Counted from the stretch's first letter, positions 43,770 to 53,705 are shown. The stretch is 64,000 nt of DNA from an uncultured Acetobacteraceae bacterium (GCA_903907955.1 CAIVPZ010000082.1:1-64000), one strand, 5' to 3'. The notes: generated by a model from the sequence alone, not told the origin. Numbers and translations: made by a program.

Positions 43770-44774
43770 TCACCCCCGCAGCAGCTTCGCCGCCTGCGGG
43801 GCGAAATAGGTCAGCACCCCGGCCGCGCCGGCGCGCTTGAAGGCAAGCAGGCTCTCCATCATCGCCCGGTCGTGGTCGAGCCAGCCGTTGCGCGCCGCGC
43901 CCTCGATCATCGCGTATTCGCCCGACACCTGGTAGACGAAGGTCGGCACGCCGAACCGGTCGTGCACCCGGCGCACGATGTCCAGATACGGCATGCCGGG
44001 CTTGACCATCACCATGTCGGCCCCTTCCTCGATGTCGAGCGCCACTTCGCGCAGCGCTTCCTCCGAGTTGGCGGGGTCCATCTGGTAGGTTTTCTTGTCG
44101 CCCGTCAGTGACGAGCCGGAGCCGACCGCCTCGCGGAACGGGCCGTAGAAGGCCGAGGCGTATTTCGCCGCGTAGCTGATGATCCGCGTGTTGATGAAGC
44201 CGGCGGCGTCCAGCCCGGCGCGGATGGCGCCGACGCGCCCGTCCATCATGTCCGACGGCGCGATGATGTCGATGCCGGCATGCGCCTGGTTCACCGATTG
44301 CTGCGTCAGGATGGCGACCGTCTCGTCGTTGGCCACGTAGCTGTCGCGGATCACGCCGTCATGGCCATGGTCGGTATAGGGGTCGAGCGCCACGTCGCCG
44401 AGCAGCGCCATGTCCGGGAACTCGCGCTTCAGCAGGCGGGCCGAGCGGCACATCAGGTTGTCGGGATTGCCGGATTCGGTGCCTTCGGCGTTCTTTTTCC
44501 CGGCCGGGGTCGCCGGGAACAGGGCGAGCGCCGGGATGCCCAGCCGCGCCGCCGGCGCGACATGGGCGGCCAGGCGGTCGAGAGTGACCCGCTGCACGCC
44601 GGGCATCGAGCCGACATCGGTGACGTTGCCCTCGCCTTCGATGACGAAGATCGGCCAGATCAGGTCATCGACCGACAGCCGGTATTCCGCGACCATGCGT
44701 CGGGTCGCGCTGTCGAAGCGGTTGCGGCGCATGCGGGTGGTGGGAAAGCGGCCCAGGTGCGTGGCGTCGTTCAT
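43770..44774 (-). CDS. hemB: Porphobilinogen synthase (delta-aminolevulinic acid dehydratase)
   Basis: A 334-residue enzyme joining two aminolevulinates into porphobilinogen for heme and, where present, chlorophyll synthesis. The two active-site lysines are in YAAKYASAFYG and MVKPGMPYLD. The zinc-binding cysteine cluster of the E. coli-type enzyme is replaced by aspartates (DVALDPYTDHGHDG), the form found in magnesium/potassium-dependent alphaproteobacterial enzymes. The ATG at 44774 follows GGAGGG; the TTG four codons upstream would overlap that site. Confidence 0.95.
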   Translation of the reverse strand: MNDATHLGRFPTTRMRRNRFDSATRRMVAEYRLSVDDLIWPIFVIEGEGNVTDVGSMPGVQRVTLDRLAAHVAPAARLGIPALALFPATPAGKKNAEGTESGNPDNLMCRSARLLKREFPDMALLGDVALDPYTDHGHDGVIRDSYVANDETVAILTQQSVNQAHAGIDIIAPSDMMDGRVGAIRAGLDAAGFINTRIISYAAKYASAFYGPFREAVGSGSSLTGDKKTYQMDPANSEEALREVALDIEEGADMVMVKPGMPYLDIVRRVHDRFGVPTFVYQVSGEYAMIEGAARNGWLDHDRAMMESLLAFKRAGAAGVLTYFAPQAAKLLRG

Positions 44775-45371
44775 TTCGCCCTCCAATCTGCGGGCGCAGG
44801 GTATGCTACGTCGGCCCTGGGGTGGAAAGCCGGGGGGCGGCGGATTACGGTTTCCTCATGCGCCTGCCAGCTTTGCGTGGCGCGCGCGGTGCGGCGGGGC
44901 AGCCGGCACCCCCGACTGTTCCAGATCGGCCGCTGACAGGAATATTACTTCCGCATCCTTCGCCCTGGGAAGGGAGTTGGACGATGCTTCGGGTCCCGTC
45001 ACTTGCGTTGCCGCTGCTCGCCCTGGCGGCCTGTACGACGCCTTGATCAAGGCCACCGCGCAAGCGCCTGATGCTGAAATTCCTGCTGCCAGGGCCCCAA
45101 CCAGACCCTGACATGCCCCGTGTCCCTGGCGGAGGACGCCACGGAATCCCTCGGATTTTACTTCTATCTTCTCAACGTGTCCGCATCCAACGAGAACAGG
45201 AAAACCGGGAAGAATACGATTACCATCTCGTATCGCCCGGGTTGTCTTCGGCGGCGCTGAACACAATCTGAGGCCGCTGTTGCGAAAAGGGTTGGATCGG
45301 CAACAGGCGGCGCCTGGCGGCGGGGCCGCGGGGCTTGCCGTCCGGCGGATACCGCCGATCTCAGGTCAATC
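44775..45371. other. Intergenic region between hemB and selO
   Basis: Apart from the frameshifted lipoprotein relic at 44984-45260 I see no gene. The hemB promoter must lie at the left end and the selO promoter at the right end. Confidence 0.45.
44984..45260 (+). pseudogene. Frameshifted lipoprotein gene (possible)
   Basis: A very good ribosome site (GGGAAGGGAG) precedes an ATG opening a lipoprotein signal with lipobox ALAAC, which stops after 20 codons. Protein-like sequence continues in the other frames: LYDALIKATAQAPDAE just after, and QGPNQTLTCPVSLAED and NTITISYRPGC up to the stop at 45260. Two frameshifts would join them. It reads as a decayed small outer-membrane lipoprotein of unknown role; it could instead be a real 20-residue lipopeptide followed by noncoding DNA. 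Confidence 0.35.
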
Positions 45372-46895
45372 ATGCCCGCATCACCGACAACCGACACGCC
45401 ATCGCCCCGCCAGGCCGGGGCCGTCCGCATCGCCTTCGACAACAGCTACGCCCGGCTGCCCGAGCGCCTGTATGCGCGGCTTGATCCGACGCCGGTGGCC
45501 GCCCCCTTGCTGGTGCGGGTGAATGCCGCCCTGGCCGAGGCGCTCGGCCTCGATCCGGCGGCACTGGCCAGTCCCGAGGGGGTGGCGGTGCTGGCCGGCA
45601 ACCGCGTGCCCGAAGGCGCCGAGCCGATCGCGCTGGCTTATGCCGGGCACCAGTTCGGCCAGTTCGTGCCGCAACTCGGCGACGGGCGCGCCATCCTGCT
45701 CGGCGAGGTGGTGGGGCGGGACGGCGCGCGGCGCGACATCCAGCTCAAAGGCGCCGGGCGCACGCCGTTCTCGCGCGGCGGTGACGGCCGGGCGGCGCTC
45801 GGCCCGGTGCTGCGCGAATACATCGTCAGCGAGGCCATGGCCGCGCTGGGCGTGCCGACCACGCGGGCGCTGGCGGCGGTCGCCACCGGCCAGCCGGTGC
45901 TGCGCGAAACCGCACTGCCGGGTGCGGTGCTCACCCGCGTCGCCGCGAGCCACCTGCGGGTCGGCACGTTCCAGTATTTCGCCGCGCGGGGGGATATCGA
46001 GGCGGTGCGCCTGCTGGCCGACCACGCGATCGCCCGCCACTATCCCGCCGCCGCCGCGGCGGAGCATCCGTATCGCGCCTTGCTGGAGGGGGTGGTGACG
46101 CGCCAGGCGGAACTGATGGCGCGCTGGCTGCTGATCGGCTTCATCCATGGGGTGATGAACACCGACAACACCTCGATCGCCGGCGAGACGATCGACTATG
46201 GCCCCTGCGCCTTCATGGACGCATACGACCCGGCCACCGTGTTCAGTGCCATCGACCAGGGCGGGCGCTACGCCTATGGCAGCCAGCCGCGCATCGCCCA
46301 CTGGAATCTCGTCCGCTTCGCCGAAACGCTGCTGCCGTTGCTGGCGGAAACCGAGGAACCGGCGGTGGAGGAGGCGAAGGCGGTGCTCGCCGGCTTCGCG
46401 CCCCAATTCGACGCCGCCTATTGCGCCGGCCTGCAGCGCAAGCTCGGCTTGCTGACCGGGCAGGCGGGCGATGGGGCGCTGGGGCAGGACCTGCTGACCC
46501 GCATGGCGGAGAACGGTGCCGATTTCACCCTGACCTTCCGGGGCCTGTGCGACGCGGCGGCGGGGCCGGCAGGGGATGCTGCCGTGCGGGCGCTGTTTGC
46601 CGATCCCGCTTCCTATGACTCCTGGGCGGAACGCTGGCGCCGGCGCCTGCTGGACGAACAAACCGACCCGCCGGCACGTTGCGCCGCCATGCGGGCAGCA
46701 AACCCGGCGTTCATTCCGCGCAACCATATTGTCCAGGCGGCGCTGGCGGCGGCGGTTGAGCGGCAGGATTTTGCCCCGTTCGAAGAAGTGCTCGACGTGC
46801 TCTCCCGCCCCTATGAGGACCAGCCGGACCGCGCGCGCTACGCCGCGCCGCCCGCGCCGGAGGAACGTGTGCTGCAGACGTTCTGCGGCACGTAG
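45372..46895 (+). CDS. selO: Protein adenylyltransferase SelO (YdiU/UPF0061)
   Basis: A 507-residue pseudokinase-fold enzyme that transfers AMP to Ser/Thr/Tyr of target proteins, tied to oxidative stress. Hallmarks present: [62 protein letters not shown] and [10 protein letters not shown] (metal Asp). It ends in TFCGT, a cysteine at the place where eukaryotic SelO has selenocysteine. It stands alone with its own promoter. Confidence 0.95.
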   Translation: MPASPTTDTPSPRQAGAVRIAFDNSYARLPERLYARLDPTPVAAPLLVRVNAALAEALGLDPAALASPEGVAVLAGNRVPEGAEPIALAYAGHQFGQFVPQLGDGRAILLGEVVGRDGARRDIQLKGAGRTPFSRGGDGRAALGPVLREYIVSEAMAALGVPTTRALAAVATGQPVLRETALPGAVLTRVAASHLRVGTFQYFAARGDIEAVRLLADHAIARHYPAAAAAEHPYRALLEGVVTRQAELMARWLLIGFIHGVMNTDNTSIAGETIDYGPCAFMDAYDPATVFSAIDQGGRYAYGSQPRIAHWNLVRFAETLLPLLAETEEPAVEEAKAVLAGFAPQFDAAYCAGLQRKLGLLTGQAGDGALGQDLLTRMAENGADFTLTFRGLCDAAAGPAGDAAVRALFADPASYDSWAERWRRRLLDEQTDPPARCAAMRAANPAFIPRNHIVQAALAAAVERQDFAPFEEVLDVLSRPYEDQPDRARYAAPPAPEERVLQTFCGT

Positions 46896-47140
46896 AGCGG
46901 GTTTTCTGCGCGAGCGGTTGCGGCCGGCGCTCTGATCAGCACATCTTTGCTGCAACGCAATATACTACTAAAGTCGTAGAAGCGGCGGTCGAACGTTGCT
47001 TGCACTGTGTCCTGGCGGACACAATAACTGCTTTTCGGCTTCCCCGCCCGGGCATTTCCGGAATCCGGGCTTGAGCAAATTTCATTGGCATGCAATGTGA
47101 AATTTACAACGTGCCAGTTAAATCCGGGAGGAATCAAAAC

Positions 47141-48115
47141 GTGAAGAATATCTTAAGTGCCATCGGCATCGCTGGCACATTATTATTGGGCGGGCAGGCG
47201 TCGGCGTCTGAGTTGTGGGCACCGCAGCTCCCTGGCGCTGACATCGGGCTCGCCGGCGGCGCTGCGCCGCCGCCCGGGGTCTATGCCATCTGGATGAATT
47301 ACTGGGCCGAGTACAAGGGATACGGCCAGGCCGGAGGTCCTACCGGCGGTTCCCATAGTAATGCCGGCGCCAATCTCTCGGCGCTGGTCGAGGTCCCGAT
47401 CCTTCTTTGGGTGCCCGGCGTGAAAATCCTTGGTGGCGATTTCTGGACCGCCATTGCCCAGCCTTTCGACTACACATCGTACGGGCCGACAAACAGTGCC
47501 AGCACTGGCAGCGGCAACTGGGGCACTTACAACACCATCCTGTTTCCGGCCTTCGTAAGCTGGACGTTTGGTGATTTGCACGTGGCGACCGGCCTGCGCG
47601 TTCATGTGGCCAACGCCTCCACCACCATGTCGCAGGTCGCCAACGGAGAATGGATCGGCAGGAAGAGCGGGCTTCCCTCCGGCAACGGCTACTGGACGAT
47701 CCAGCCGGACGTCGCCATAAGCTGGCTGCATGATGGCTGGAATCTCAGCGCCTGGTGGCATTTCCCGGTCCCGGTCAGTTCGACAACAGCTACCGACTAC
47801 AACTACAGGTCCGGCGCCCAGTTGGAAGCCGACTACACGGTGGCCAAGACATTCGGCAAATGGACTGTCGGTATTGGCGCGTACCAGCTCAACCAGTTCA
47901 ACTCCGACACCTGCTCCGGCGTGGCCTGCCCGAACTACTTCGGCACCCACCCCAGCACCAACAACCACAAGATCGCAACCAGGTTCGGCATGGGGCCGAT
48001 CGTCGGCTATCAGTTCGGCGGAATAAACGTCGATTTGACTGTTGCCCAATCGATTTACACACGCAATGACGTCGGCGGCCTGTTCGCCAACCTGCGCTTC
48101 ATCGTTCCGTTCTGA
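47141..48115 (+). CDS. Outer-membrane transporter-like protein (phenol MetA-pathway/SphA family)
   Basis: A 324-residue predicted beta-barrel. Residues 1-22 are a signal peptide (ending ASA). The mature part has alternating strands rich in Gly, Tyr and Trp, starts with PGVYAIWMNYWAEY and ends with a terminal aromatic (LRFIVPF), as outer-membrane proteins do. It resembles the family linked to aromatic-compound uptake (Phenol_MetA_deg). The GTG at 47141 follows GGGAGGA; the region upstream is AT-rich compared with its neighbours. Confidence 0.78.
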   Translation: MKNILSAIGIAGTLLLGGQASASELWAPQLPGADIGLAGGAAPPPGVYAIWMNYWAEYKGYGQAGGPTGGSHSNAGANLSALVEVPILLWVPGVKILGGDFWTAIAQPFDYTSYGPTNSASTGSGNWGTYNTILFPAFVSWTFGDLHVATGLRVHVANASTTMSQVANGEWIGRKSGLPSGNGYWTIQPDVAISWLHDGWNLSAWWHFPVPVSSTTATDYNYRSGAQLEADYTVAKTFGKWTVGIGAYQLNQFNSDTCSGVACPNYFGTHPSTNNHKIATRFGMGPIVGYQFGGINVDLTVAQSIYTRNDVGGLFANLRFIVPF

Positions 48116-48142
48116 TACGCCACGGCGGTATGGTTGTTCGGT

Positions 48143-48172
48143 CCGCATGGCTGGCGAAAGCCGGCCATGCGG
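48143..48172. terminator. Hairpin terminator between convergent genes
   Basis: A 13-bp stem (48143-48155 with 48160-48172, one G-T wobble) capped by a GAAA loop lies between the porin-like gene and gpt. Confidence 0.65.
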
Positions 48173-48191
48173 GCTGACCGTTTCGGCCGGC

Positions 48192-48689
48192 TTACCCCGC
48201 CGGCCTCTCCCGCTGGGCAAACGGCACCGCGAATTGCGGCTCGGTGTCCCAGGGGAACAGGATCCAGGTATCCTGGCTGACCTCCGTAATGAAGCTGTCC
48301 ACCATCACCTTGCCGGCGGGCTTGGCGTAGACGGTGGCAAAATGCGCCGCCGGCAGCAGACCCCGCACCACCTTCGCCGTCGTGCCGGTGTCCACCAGAT
48401 CGTCGATCAGCAGCCAGCCGGCGCCGTCGCCCGCCGCTGCCGGTGTCTTCACCACCTCGGGCACGCCGGGTTCGGTCCACGCCGCCTCGCCGCGGCCGTA
48501 GGTCACGATCGAGACCGTCTCGACCACCCGCAACTCCAGTTCGCGCGCCACGATGGCCGCCGGGATCAGGCCGCCGCGGGTGATCGCCACGACGCCATGG
48601 AACGGCCCGCGCCCGATCAGCCGCCAGGCCAGCGCGCGGGCATCGCGATGCAACTGCTCCCAGGTCACCGTGTAGGTATGGCGCGGCAT
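48192..48689 (-). CDS. gpt: Xanthine-guanine phosphoribosyltransferase
   Basis: A 165-residue purine-salvage enzyme that adds phosphoribose to xanthine and guanine. The PRPP-binding motif [17 protein letters not shown] and the C-terminal [11 protein letters not shown] base-binding stretch match bacterial Gpt. Its ATG shares one base with the csaA stop (TGATG), so the two are coupled. Confidence 0.93.
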   Translation of the reverse strand: MPRHTYTVTWEQLHRDARALAWRLIGRGPFHGVVAITRGGLIPAAIVARELELRVVETVSIVTYGRGEAAWTEPGVPEVVKTPAAAGDGAGWLLIDDLVDTGTTAKVVRGLLPAAHFATVYAKPAGKVMVDSFITEVSQDTWILFPWDTEPQFAVPFAQRERPAG

Positions 48690-49021
48690 CAGAACATCCG
48701 GCCCCCATCCGGCACCTTGAAGTCGGGCTTGAGCAGCACGACCGTGCCGTCCTCGTCCGGCACGCCGAGCGTCAGCACCTCACTCTCGAAGTCGGCGATC
48801 CGGCGCGGCGGGAAGTTGGTCACCGCCAGCACCTGGCGGCCGATCAGCTTGCCGGGCTTGTAGTGCACGGTGACCTGCGCCGCAGACCGCTTCACCCCGA
48901 GCGGCGCACCGAAGTCGATCCACAGCGCGATCGACGGCTTGCGCGCCGCGGGAAGGGGTTGCGCGTCCACCACCGTGCCCACGCGGATCTCCAGCCTGTC
49001 GAAATCCTCGATCGTCGCCAC
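48689..49021 (-). CDS. csaA: tRNA-binding-domain protein CsaA
   Basis: A 110-residue OB-fold protein of the CsaA group (related to the Trbp111/MetRS C-terminal domain), reported as a secretion-linked chaperone that also binds t[16 protein letters not shown] starts the fold, and [20 protein letters not shown] and [15 protein letters not shown] are characteristic. The GTG at 49021 follows GGGAGG; the open frame continues far upstream into non-family sequence that includes a group II intron relic. Confidence 0.9.
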   Translation of the reverse strand: MATIEDFDRLEIRVGTVVDAQPLPAARKPSIALWIDFGAPLGVKRSAAQVTVHYKPGKLIGRQVLAVTNFPPRRIADFESEVLTLGVPDEDGTVVLLKPDFKVPDGGRMF

Positions 49022-49480
49022 GTCGCCTCCCGGTCGGAGTTGCGGCCCCATGATCCCAGCCGTACGCGCGGTTGCCAATGGTAAAGCCTCGTGGCAGCGG
49101 GCCGGCGGTAGATCGCGGCAGGAACGCCCAACACCGGGCGTCTCCGGCACAGAACCGTGCGGGCGGCATTCCGCATCCGGCTCCCACCTTGGGTGTTTGA
49201 CGGCGAGGCGTTGCCCGGGCCAGGGATGAAGGATGCGCGGCCGTGGCAGGTGGTCGTCTGCCAGGCGTTTCATCCGCAGATCCACCACGCAGTCCGAACA
49301 CTGAAACGCGGCCGGTCGCCCCCCTGCCCGGCGCCACATCGCCGAGCGGAATGTGAAGGTTGCATGGCTCGGCCGATTGGCGCGAAAGGCTACGCGGAGT
49401 AGGAGGACCACTTTCCGGGTCGCGGATGCCTGTTGGTCCGGGCGGCACGGTCGTCGGCGCACGCAAAATGAGGACGAACA
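49022..49480. other. Divergent intergenic region csaA-paaK
   Basis: Apart from the intron relic the segment has no gene. It must contain the promoters of csaA-gpt and of the paaK/ior/kor cluster; a GAGGACGA site serves paaK. Confidence 0.45.
49152..49273 (-). other. Group II intron 3' relic (maturase C-terminus and domain V)
   Basis: On the minus strand, 49152-49183 reads as a 32-nt domain V hairpin: base GAGCCG/CGGTTC, upper stem GCGG/CCGC and a small loop. Immediately upstream (49273-49187) the translation LPRPRILHPWPGQRLAV matches the C-terminal tail of group II intron reverse transcriptase/maturases, which usually read PxRILHPYPxxR just before domain V. Nothing of the RT core or the 5' intron domains is left. 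It is therefore a dead 3' fragment next to csaA. Confidence 0.55.
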
Positions 49481-50803
49481 ATGCAGCTCCTGACCCAGCG
49501 CAACGCCCTGCTCGACCCGATCGAGGTCGCCAGCCGCGACGAGATCGCCGCCCTGCAGCTCGCGCGCCTGAAGTCGACGCTGCGCCTCGCCTACGACAAG
49601 ATCGCGCACTACCGGCAGGCCTTCGAGGCGCTGGCGGTGCATCCGGACGACCTGCACAGCCTGGATGACCTGCGGAAATTCCCCTTCACCTGCAAGGATG
49701 ACCTGCGCGCCAACTATCCGTTCGGCATGTTCGCGGTGCCGCGCGAGCAGGTGGTGCGCATCCATGCCTCCTCCGGCACCACCGGCAAGCCGACCGTGGT
49801 TGGCTATACCAAGGCCGACATCGAGATGTGGGCCGAGGTGATGGCGCGCTCGATCCGCGGCGCCGGCGGTCGGCCAGGCGATATCGTCCATGTCGCCTAC
49901 GGCTATGGCCTGTTCACCGGCGGTCTGGGCGCGCATTACGGCGCCGAGCGGCTCGGCTGCACGGTGGTGCCGATGTCGGGCGGCCAGACCGCCCGCCAGG
50001 TGCAGCTGATCAACGATTTCCGCCCCGACATCATCATGGTCACGCCGTCCTACATGCTGGCGATCGGCGACGAATTCGTCCGCGAGGGGCTCGATCCGAG
50101 GCAGAGTTCGCTCCGCATCGGACTGCATGGTGCCGAGCCGTGGACCGCGGCGATGCGCCACGAGATCGAGCAGCGGTTCGACATGAACGCGCTCGACATC
50201 TACGGCCTGTCGGAGATCATCGGCCCGGGCGTCGCCTGCGAGTGCATCGAGAGCAAGGACGGGCTGCACCTCTGGGAGGACCACTTCTATCCCGAGATCG
50301 TCGATCCGGCGACCGGCGAGCCGGTGGCGGACGGCGAGCCGGGCGAGCTGGTGCTGACCTCGCTGACCAAGGAGGCGATGCCGGTCATCCGCTACCGTAC
50401 CCGCGACCTCACCCGTCTGCTGCCCGGCACCGCGCGGACCATGCGGCGGATGGAAAAAGTCTCCGGCCGCACCGACGACATGCTGATCATCCGCGGCGTG
50501 AACGTGTTCCCGACCCAGATCGAGGAACTGATCCTGAAGGAGCGGATGCTGTCGCCGCATTACGTGCTGGAGGTTTACCGGCGCGAGCACCTGGACACGC
50601 TGGACGTGGTTGTCGAGGCCCGGCCGGAGCCGGAGCCGGAGGCGCATGATGCGCATGCAAGGCAGGCTTGTGCGGCCAGGCTGGCTCATGCGGTCAAGGC
50701 GTATGTCGGCGTCAGCGTGCGGGTGCGGGTAGCCGAGGTCGGCGAGATCGAGCGCTCGGTCGGCAAAGCGAAGCGGATCATCGACATGCGCCCGAAGGAG
50801 TGA
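49481..50803 (+). CDS. paaK: Phenylacetate-CoA ligase
   Basis: A 440-residue AMP-forming ligase turning phenylacetate (or a related aryl acetate) into its CoA thioester. The P-loop SSGTTGKPTVVGYT, the YGLSEIIGPGVA and YRTRDLT motifs and the KVSGRTDDMLIIRGVN hinge are intact. It opens a same-strand cluster with indolepyruvate and 2-oxoacid ferredoxin oxidoreductases, matching arylacetyl-CoA chemistry of aromatic amino-acid breakdown. No paaABCDE epoxidase genes are in view, so the onward pathway is not determined. Confidence 0.93.
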   Translation: MQLLTQRNALLDPIEVASRDEIAALQLARLKSTLRLAYDKIAHYRQAFEALAVHPDDLHSLDDLRKFPFTCKDDLRANYPFGMFAVPREQVVRIHASSGTTGKPTVVGYTKADIEMWAEVMARSIRGAGGRPGDIVHVAYGYGLFTGGLGAHYGAERLGCTVVPMSGGQTARQVQLINDFRPDIIMVTPSYMLAIGDEFVREGLDPRQSSLRIGLHGAEPWTAAMRHEIEQRFDMNALDIYGLSEIIGPGVACECIESKDGLHLWEDHFYPEIVDPATGEPVADGEPGELVLTSLTKEAMPVIRYRTRDLTRLLPGTARTMRRMEKVSGRTDDMLIIRGVNVFPTQIEELILKERMLSPHYVLEVYRREHLDTLDVVVEARPEPEPEAHDAHARQACAARLAHAVKAYVGVSVRVRVAEVGEIERSVGKAKRIIDMRPKE

Positions 50804-50806
50804 ACC

Positions 50807-50882
50807 GGGTCCAGGGGCCAGTGGCCCCTGGTGGGGTGCAGGGGCAAAGCCCTTGCCGGGGTCCGGGGCCGCGCCCCGGCAA
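50807..50882 (+). repeat. GGGGTCC-type hairpin repeat, copy 3 (between paaK and iorA)
   Basis: Three consecutive palindromes (CCAGGGGCC-AGT-GGCCCCTGG, a GGGCAAAGCCC unit and CCGGGGC-CGC-GCCCCGG) follow the paaK stop. It is the inverted match of the segment at 53719-53796 on the other side of iorAB. Confidence 0.8.
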
Positions 50883-50968
50883 CCGATGGAAGCTCGCCAT
50901 ACCGTGCACACCTGATATAAGTCCGCTCTGTTACAGGACACGCCATTCGTGATCGGGAACGCAGCGTC

Positions 50969-52801
50969 TTGACCGTCATCTCGAAGTCAAAGAACCGTGC
51001 CGCGGCCATCGGCGAGGCCGCCGCAGCCGGCGCGCGACCGCTGACCGGCAATGAGGCCATCGCCCGCGGCGCGTGGGAAGCCGGGGTGCGCGTGGCGTCC
51101 GGCTATCCGGGCACGCCGAGCACCGAAATCCTGGAGACGCTCGCCCGTTATCCGGTCGATGACCTGCAGGCGCAGTGGTCAACGAATGAGAAGGTGGCGC
51201 TGGATGTCGCCATCGGCGCCTCGTTCGCCGGCGTGCGCGCGATGGCCTCGATGAAGCATGTCGGCCTCAACGTCGCCGCCGATGCGCTGATGTCGCTGAC
51301 CTATATCGGCGTCAACGGCGGCCTGGTCATCGTGGTGTGCGACGATCCGGGCATCCACAGCTCGCAGAACGAGCAGGACACCCGGCTGTTCTGCCGGCTG
51401 GCCATGGTGCCGTGCCTGGAGCCATCGGATGCGCAGGAGGCGCTGGAGTTCACCCGCGCCGCCTTCGCGTTGAGCGAGCAGTTCGATACCCCGGTGGTCA
51501 TCCGCAGCACCACCCGGCTGTCGCACACCCGCAGCGTGGTGGCGCTCGGGTCGCGCGTGGTGCCGCCGTCGCGCGGCTTCCGCGAGGACACCAAGAAGAA
51601 CGTGATGATCCCGGCGCATGCGCGCGCGCGGCATCCGCGGCTGATCGAGCGCGAGCAGAACCTGGCCGCTTTCTTCGAACAAAACCCGCTGAACCGCTGG
51701 GAAAAGGGCGACGCGGCGATCGGCGTGATCACCGCCGGCACCCCCTATGCCTACGTGAAGGAGATCCTGCCGGGGGCGAGCGTGCTGAAGCTCGCACTTT
51801 CGTATCCGCTGCCGATGGAGCTGATCCGCGATTTCGCCCTCTCGGTCGGGCGCGTCTTCGTCGTCGAGGAACTTGAGCCGGCGATCGAGACGGAGATCCG
51901 CGCCGCCGGCATCGCCGCCGCCGGCAAGGCATACTTCCCGCGCACCGGCGAGTTCTCGCCCGAGGTGGTGCGCGCGGCGTTCGAGCGCGCCGGCGTGCTG
52001 GAGCCGCAGCCGAAACCCGCGCCCTGGCCGGTGCAGTCGACGCCGCGCCCGCCGGTGCTCTGCCCCGGCTGTCCGCATACCATGAGCTATATGGCCATCC
52101 GGGCGCTGAATGCCCGCGTGGCCGGCGATATCGGCTGCTACACGCTGGCCACCATCGAGCCGCTGCGTTCGATCGACACCTGTGTGTCGATGGGGTCGAG
52201 CATCGCCAACGCGGTGGGCATGTCCAAGGCCGGCACCGAGGACAAGCCGATCATCGCCACAATTGGCGATTCCACCTTCCTGCATGCCGGCATCCCACCG
52301 CTGATCGACGCCGTCTACAACAACGCCAACATCACCGTGATCATCCTCGACAACCACATCACGGCGATGACGGGCGGTCAGGACCATGCCGGGACCGGCC
52401 GCACGCTGCGCGGCGAAGGCACCACGCGAATCGATTTCGAGCAGATGGTGCGGGCCTGCGGGGTGAAATGGGTGCGCCGCGTCGATTCCTACGATGTCGG
52501 CCAGATGCACCAGAGTTTCCGCGAGGCGGTTGCGTTCAAGGGCGTGTCGGTGGTGATTTCCGACCGGCCCTGCGTGCTCGACCCGGTGCGCATCAGGGGG
52601 CCGGTCTTCGCGGTGGCGCTCGACGCCTGCACCGCCTGCCAGTCCTGCATGAACCTGGGCTGCCCCGCGCTGGGCTGGGACGATACGACGGTCGAGGGCC
52701 GCCACAAGGTGAAGATCAACGCCGAACTCTGCATCGGCTGCACCCTGTGCGCGCAAAGCTGCCCATCGGACTGCATCCGCCCGGTTTCGCCGGCCGCATA
52801 A
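50969..52801 (+). CDS. iorA: Indolepyruvate ferredoxin oxidoreductase alpha subunit
   Basis: A 610-residue subunit that decarboxylates arylpyruvates to arylacetyl-CoA and reduces ferredoxin; oxygen-sensitive. The N-terminal half is the pyrimidine-binding and domain II part (GYPGTPSTEIL, STNEKVALDVA), the second half holds the ThDP site (CPGCPHTMSYMA, IGDSTFLHAGI, DNHITAMTGGQDH). Two 4Fe-4S motifs close it, CTACQSCMNLGCP and CIGCTLCAQSCP. The TTG at 50969 is the only start that fits; the ribosome site is poor. It pairs with the next gene. Confidence 0.92.
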   Translation: MTVISKSKNRAAAIGEAAAAGARPLTGNEAIARGAWEAGVRVASGYPGTPSTEILETLARYPVDDLQAQWSTNEKVALDVAIGASFAGVRAMASMKHVGLNVAADALMSLTYIGVNGGLVIVVCDDPGIHSSQNEQDTRLFCRLAMVPCLEPSDAQEALEFTRAAFALSEQFDTPVVIRSTTRLSHTRSVVALGSRVVPPSRGFREDTKKNVMIPAHARARHPRLIEREQNLAAFFEQNPLNRWEKGDAAIGVITAGTPYAYVKEILPGASVLKLALSYPLPMELIRDFALSVGRVFVVEELEPAIETEIRAAGIAAAGKAYFPRTGEFSPEVVRAAFERAGVLEPQPKPAPWPVQSTPRPPVLCPGCPHTMSYMAIRALNARVAGDIGCYTLATIEPLRSIDTCVSMGSSIANAVGMSKAGTEDKPIIATIGDSTFLHAGIPPLIDAVYNNANITVIILDNHITAMTGGQDHAGTGRTLRGEGTTRIDFEQMVRACGVKWVRRVDSYDVGQMHQSFREAVAFKGVSVVISDRPCVLDPVRIRGPVFAVALDACTACQSCMNLGCPALGWDDTTVEGRHKVKINAELCIGCTLCAQSCPSDCIRPVSPAA

Positions 52802-52820
52802 CTTGGAGTTTCCAGCCGCG

Positions 52821-53705
52821 ATGGCCGATACGGAGACGTCGCCGCCGACCAATGTCCTGATCGTGGGCGTTGGCGGTCAGGGCGTGATCATGGTCTCGAA
52901 AGTGCTGGCGGCGCTGTGCCAGCTGCACGGTCTGCAGGTCAAGCAGAGCGAAGTGCACGGCATGGCCAAGCGCGGCGGCAGTGTGTTCAGCCATGTCCGC
53001 TTCGGCGCGCAGGTGTGGTCGCCGATCATCCCGCACGGCGAGACCGACATCCTGGTGGCACTGGAATGGTCGGAGGGGTTGCGCTGGCTGGATGCGATGC
53101 GGCGCGACAGCGGCACCTTCATTGCCGACACCCAGCAGATCGTGCCGCCGATTGCCTTCCGCGACCGCCGGCCGGGCGCCAGGTCCGGCTATGCGCCGCA
53201 ATCGCCGGCTGCGGTGCTGGAGATGGTCGGGACCGGGTTTGCGCTGGATGCGACCCGCGTTGCCGCCGGTCTCGGCAACACCCGCATCGCCAACACGGTG
53301 CTGTTGGGCGCGCTGTCCACCGCGCTGCCGTTTCCGGTGGAGGGCTGGATCTCGGTGCTGCGGGATTTCGTGCCGCCGCACACCGTTGCGGTGAACCTGA
53401 AGGCATTCCAGGCCGGACGCGACTGGGTGGAAAGCGGCAGCCGACCGGCCGAGGAAGCCGCCCGTCCGGCAGGGGCGCGGGTCGCGGTGGCGGCGCGCGG
53501 CCACCGGCTGGAGATCACCGAGGCCTGGTGCAAAGGCTGCGACATCTGCGTGAAGATGTGCCCGGAGCGCTGCCTGCGGCTGGACGAGCGGGGCCTCGCC
53601 GAACTGGCCAATCCGGCCGCCTGCACGGGGTGCCGGGTTTGCGAGTGGCTTTGCCCGGATTTTGCGGTGCGCGTGCTGGATGGGCTGGGGCAGCCGGTCG
53701 CATGA
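52821..53705 (+). CDS. iorB: Indolepyruvate ferredoxin oxidoreductase beta subunit fused to a 2[4Fe-4S] ferredoxin
   Basis: A 294-residue fusion. Residues 10-200 are the gamma-type/IorB domain (LIVGVGGQGVIMVSKVLA, SEVHGMAKRGGSVFSHVR). Residues 230-285 add a ferredoxin domain with CKGCDICVKMCP and CTGCRVCEWLCP, not part of standard IorB (~200 aa). The KorABC genes downstream have no separate ferredoxin-like delta subunit, so this domain may also serve them (inference). The ATG at 52821 is chosen over a TTG six codons earlier. Confidence 0.9.
   Translation: MADTETSPPTNVLIVGVGGQGVIMVSKVLAALCQLHGLQVKQSEVHGMAKRGGSVFSHVRFGAQVWSPIIPHGETDILVALEWSEGLRWLDAMRRDSGTFIADTQQIVPPIAFRDRRPGARSGYAPQSPAAVLEMVGTGFALDATRVAAGLGNTRIANTVLLGALSTALPFPVEGWISVLRDFVPPHTVAVNLKAFQAGRDWVESGSRPAEEAARPAGARVAVAARGHRLEITEAWCKGCDICVKMCPERCLRLDERGLAELANPAACTGCRVCEWLCPDFAVRVLDGLGQPVA

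Noticed and set aside
48689-50941. 750-codon minus-strand open frame
   Set aside because: Only its last 110 codons are CsaA; the rest is antisense to paaK and passes through the intron relic.
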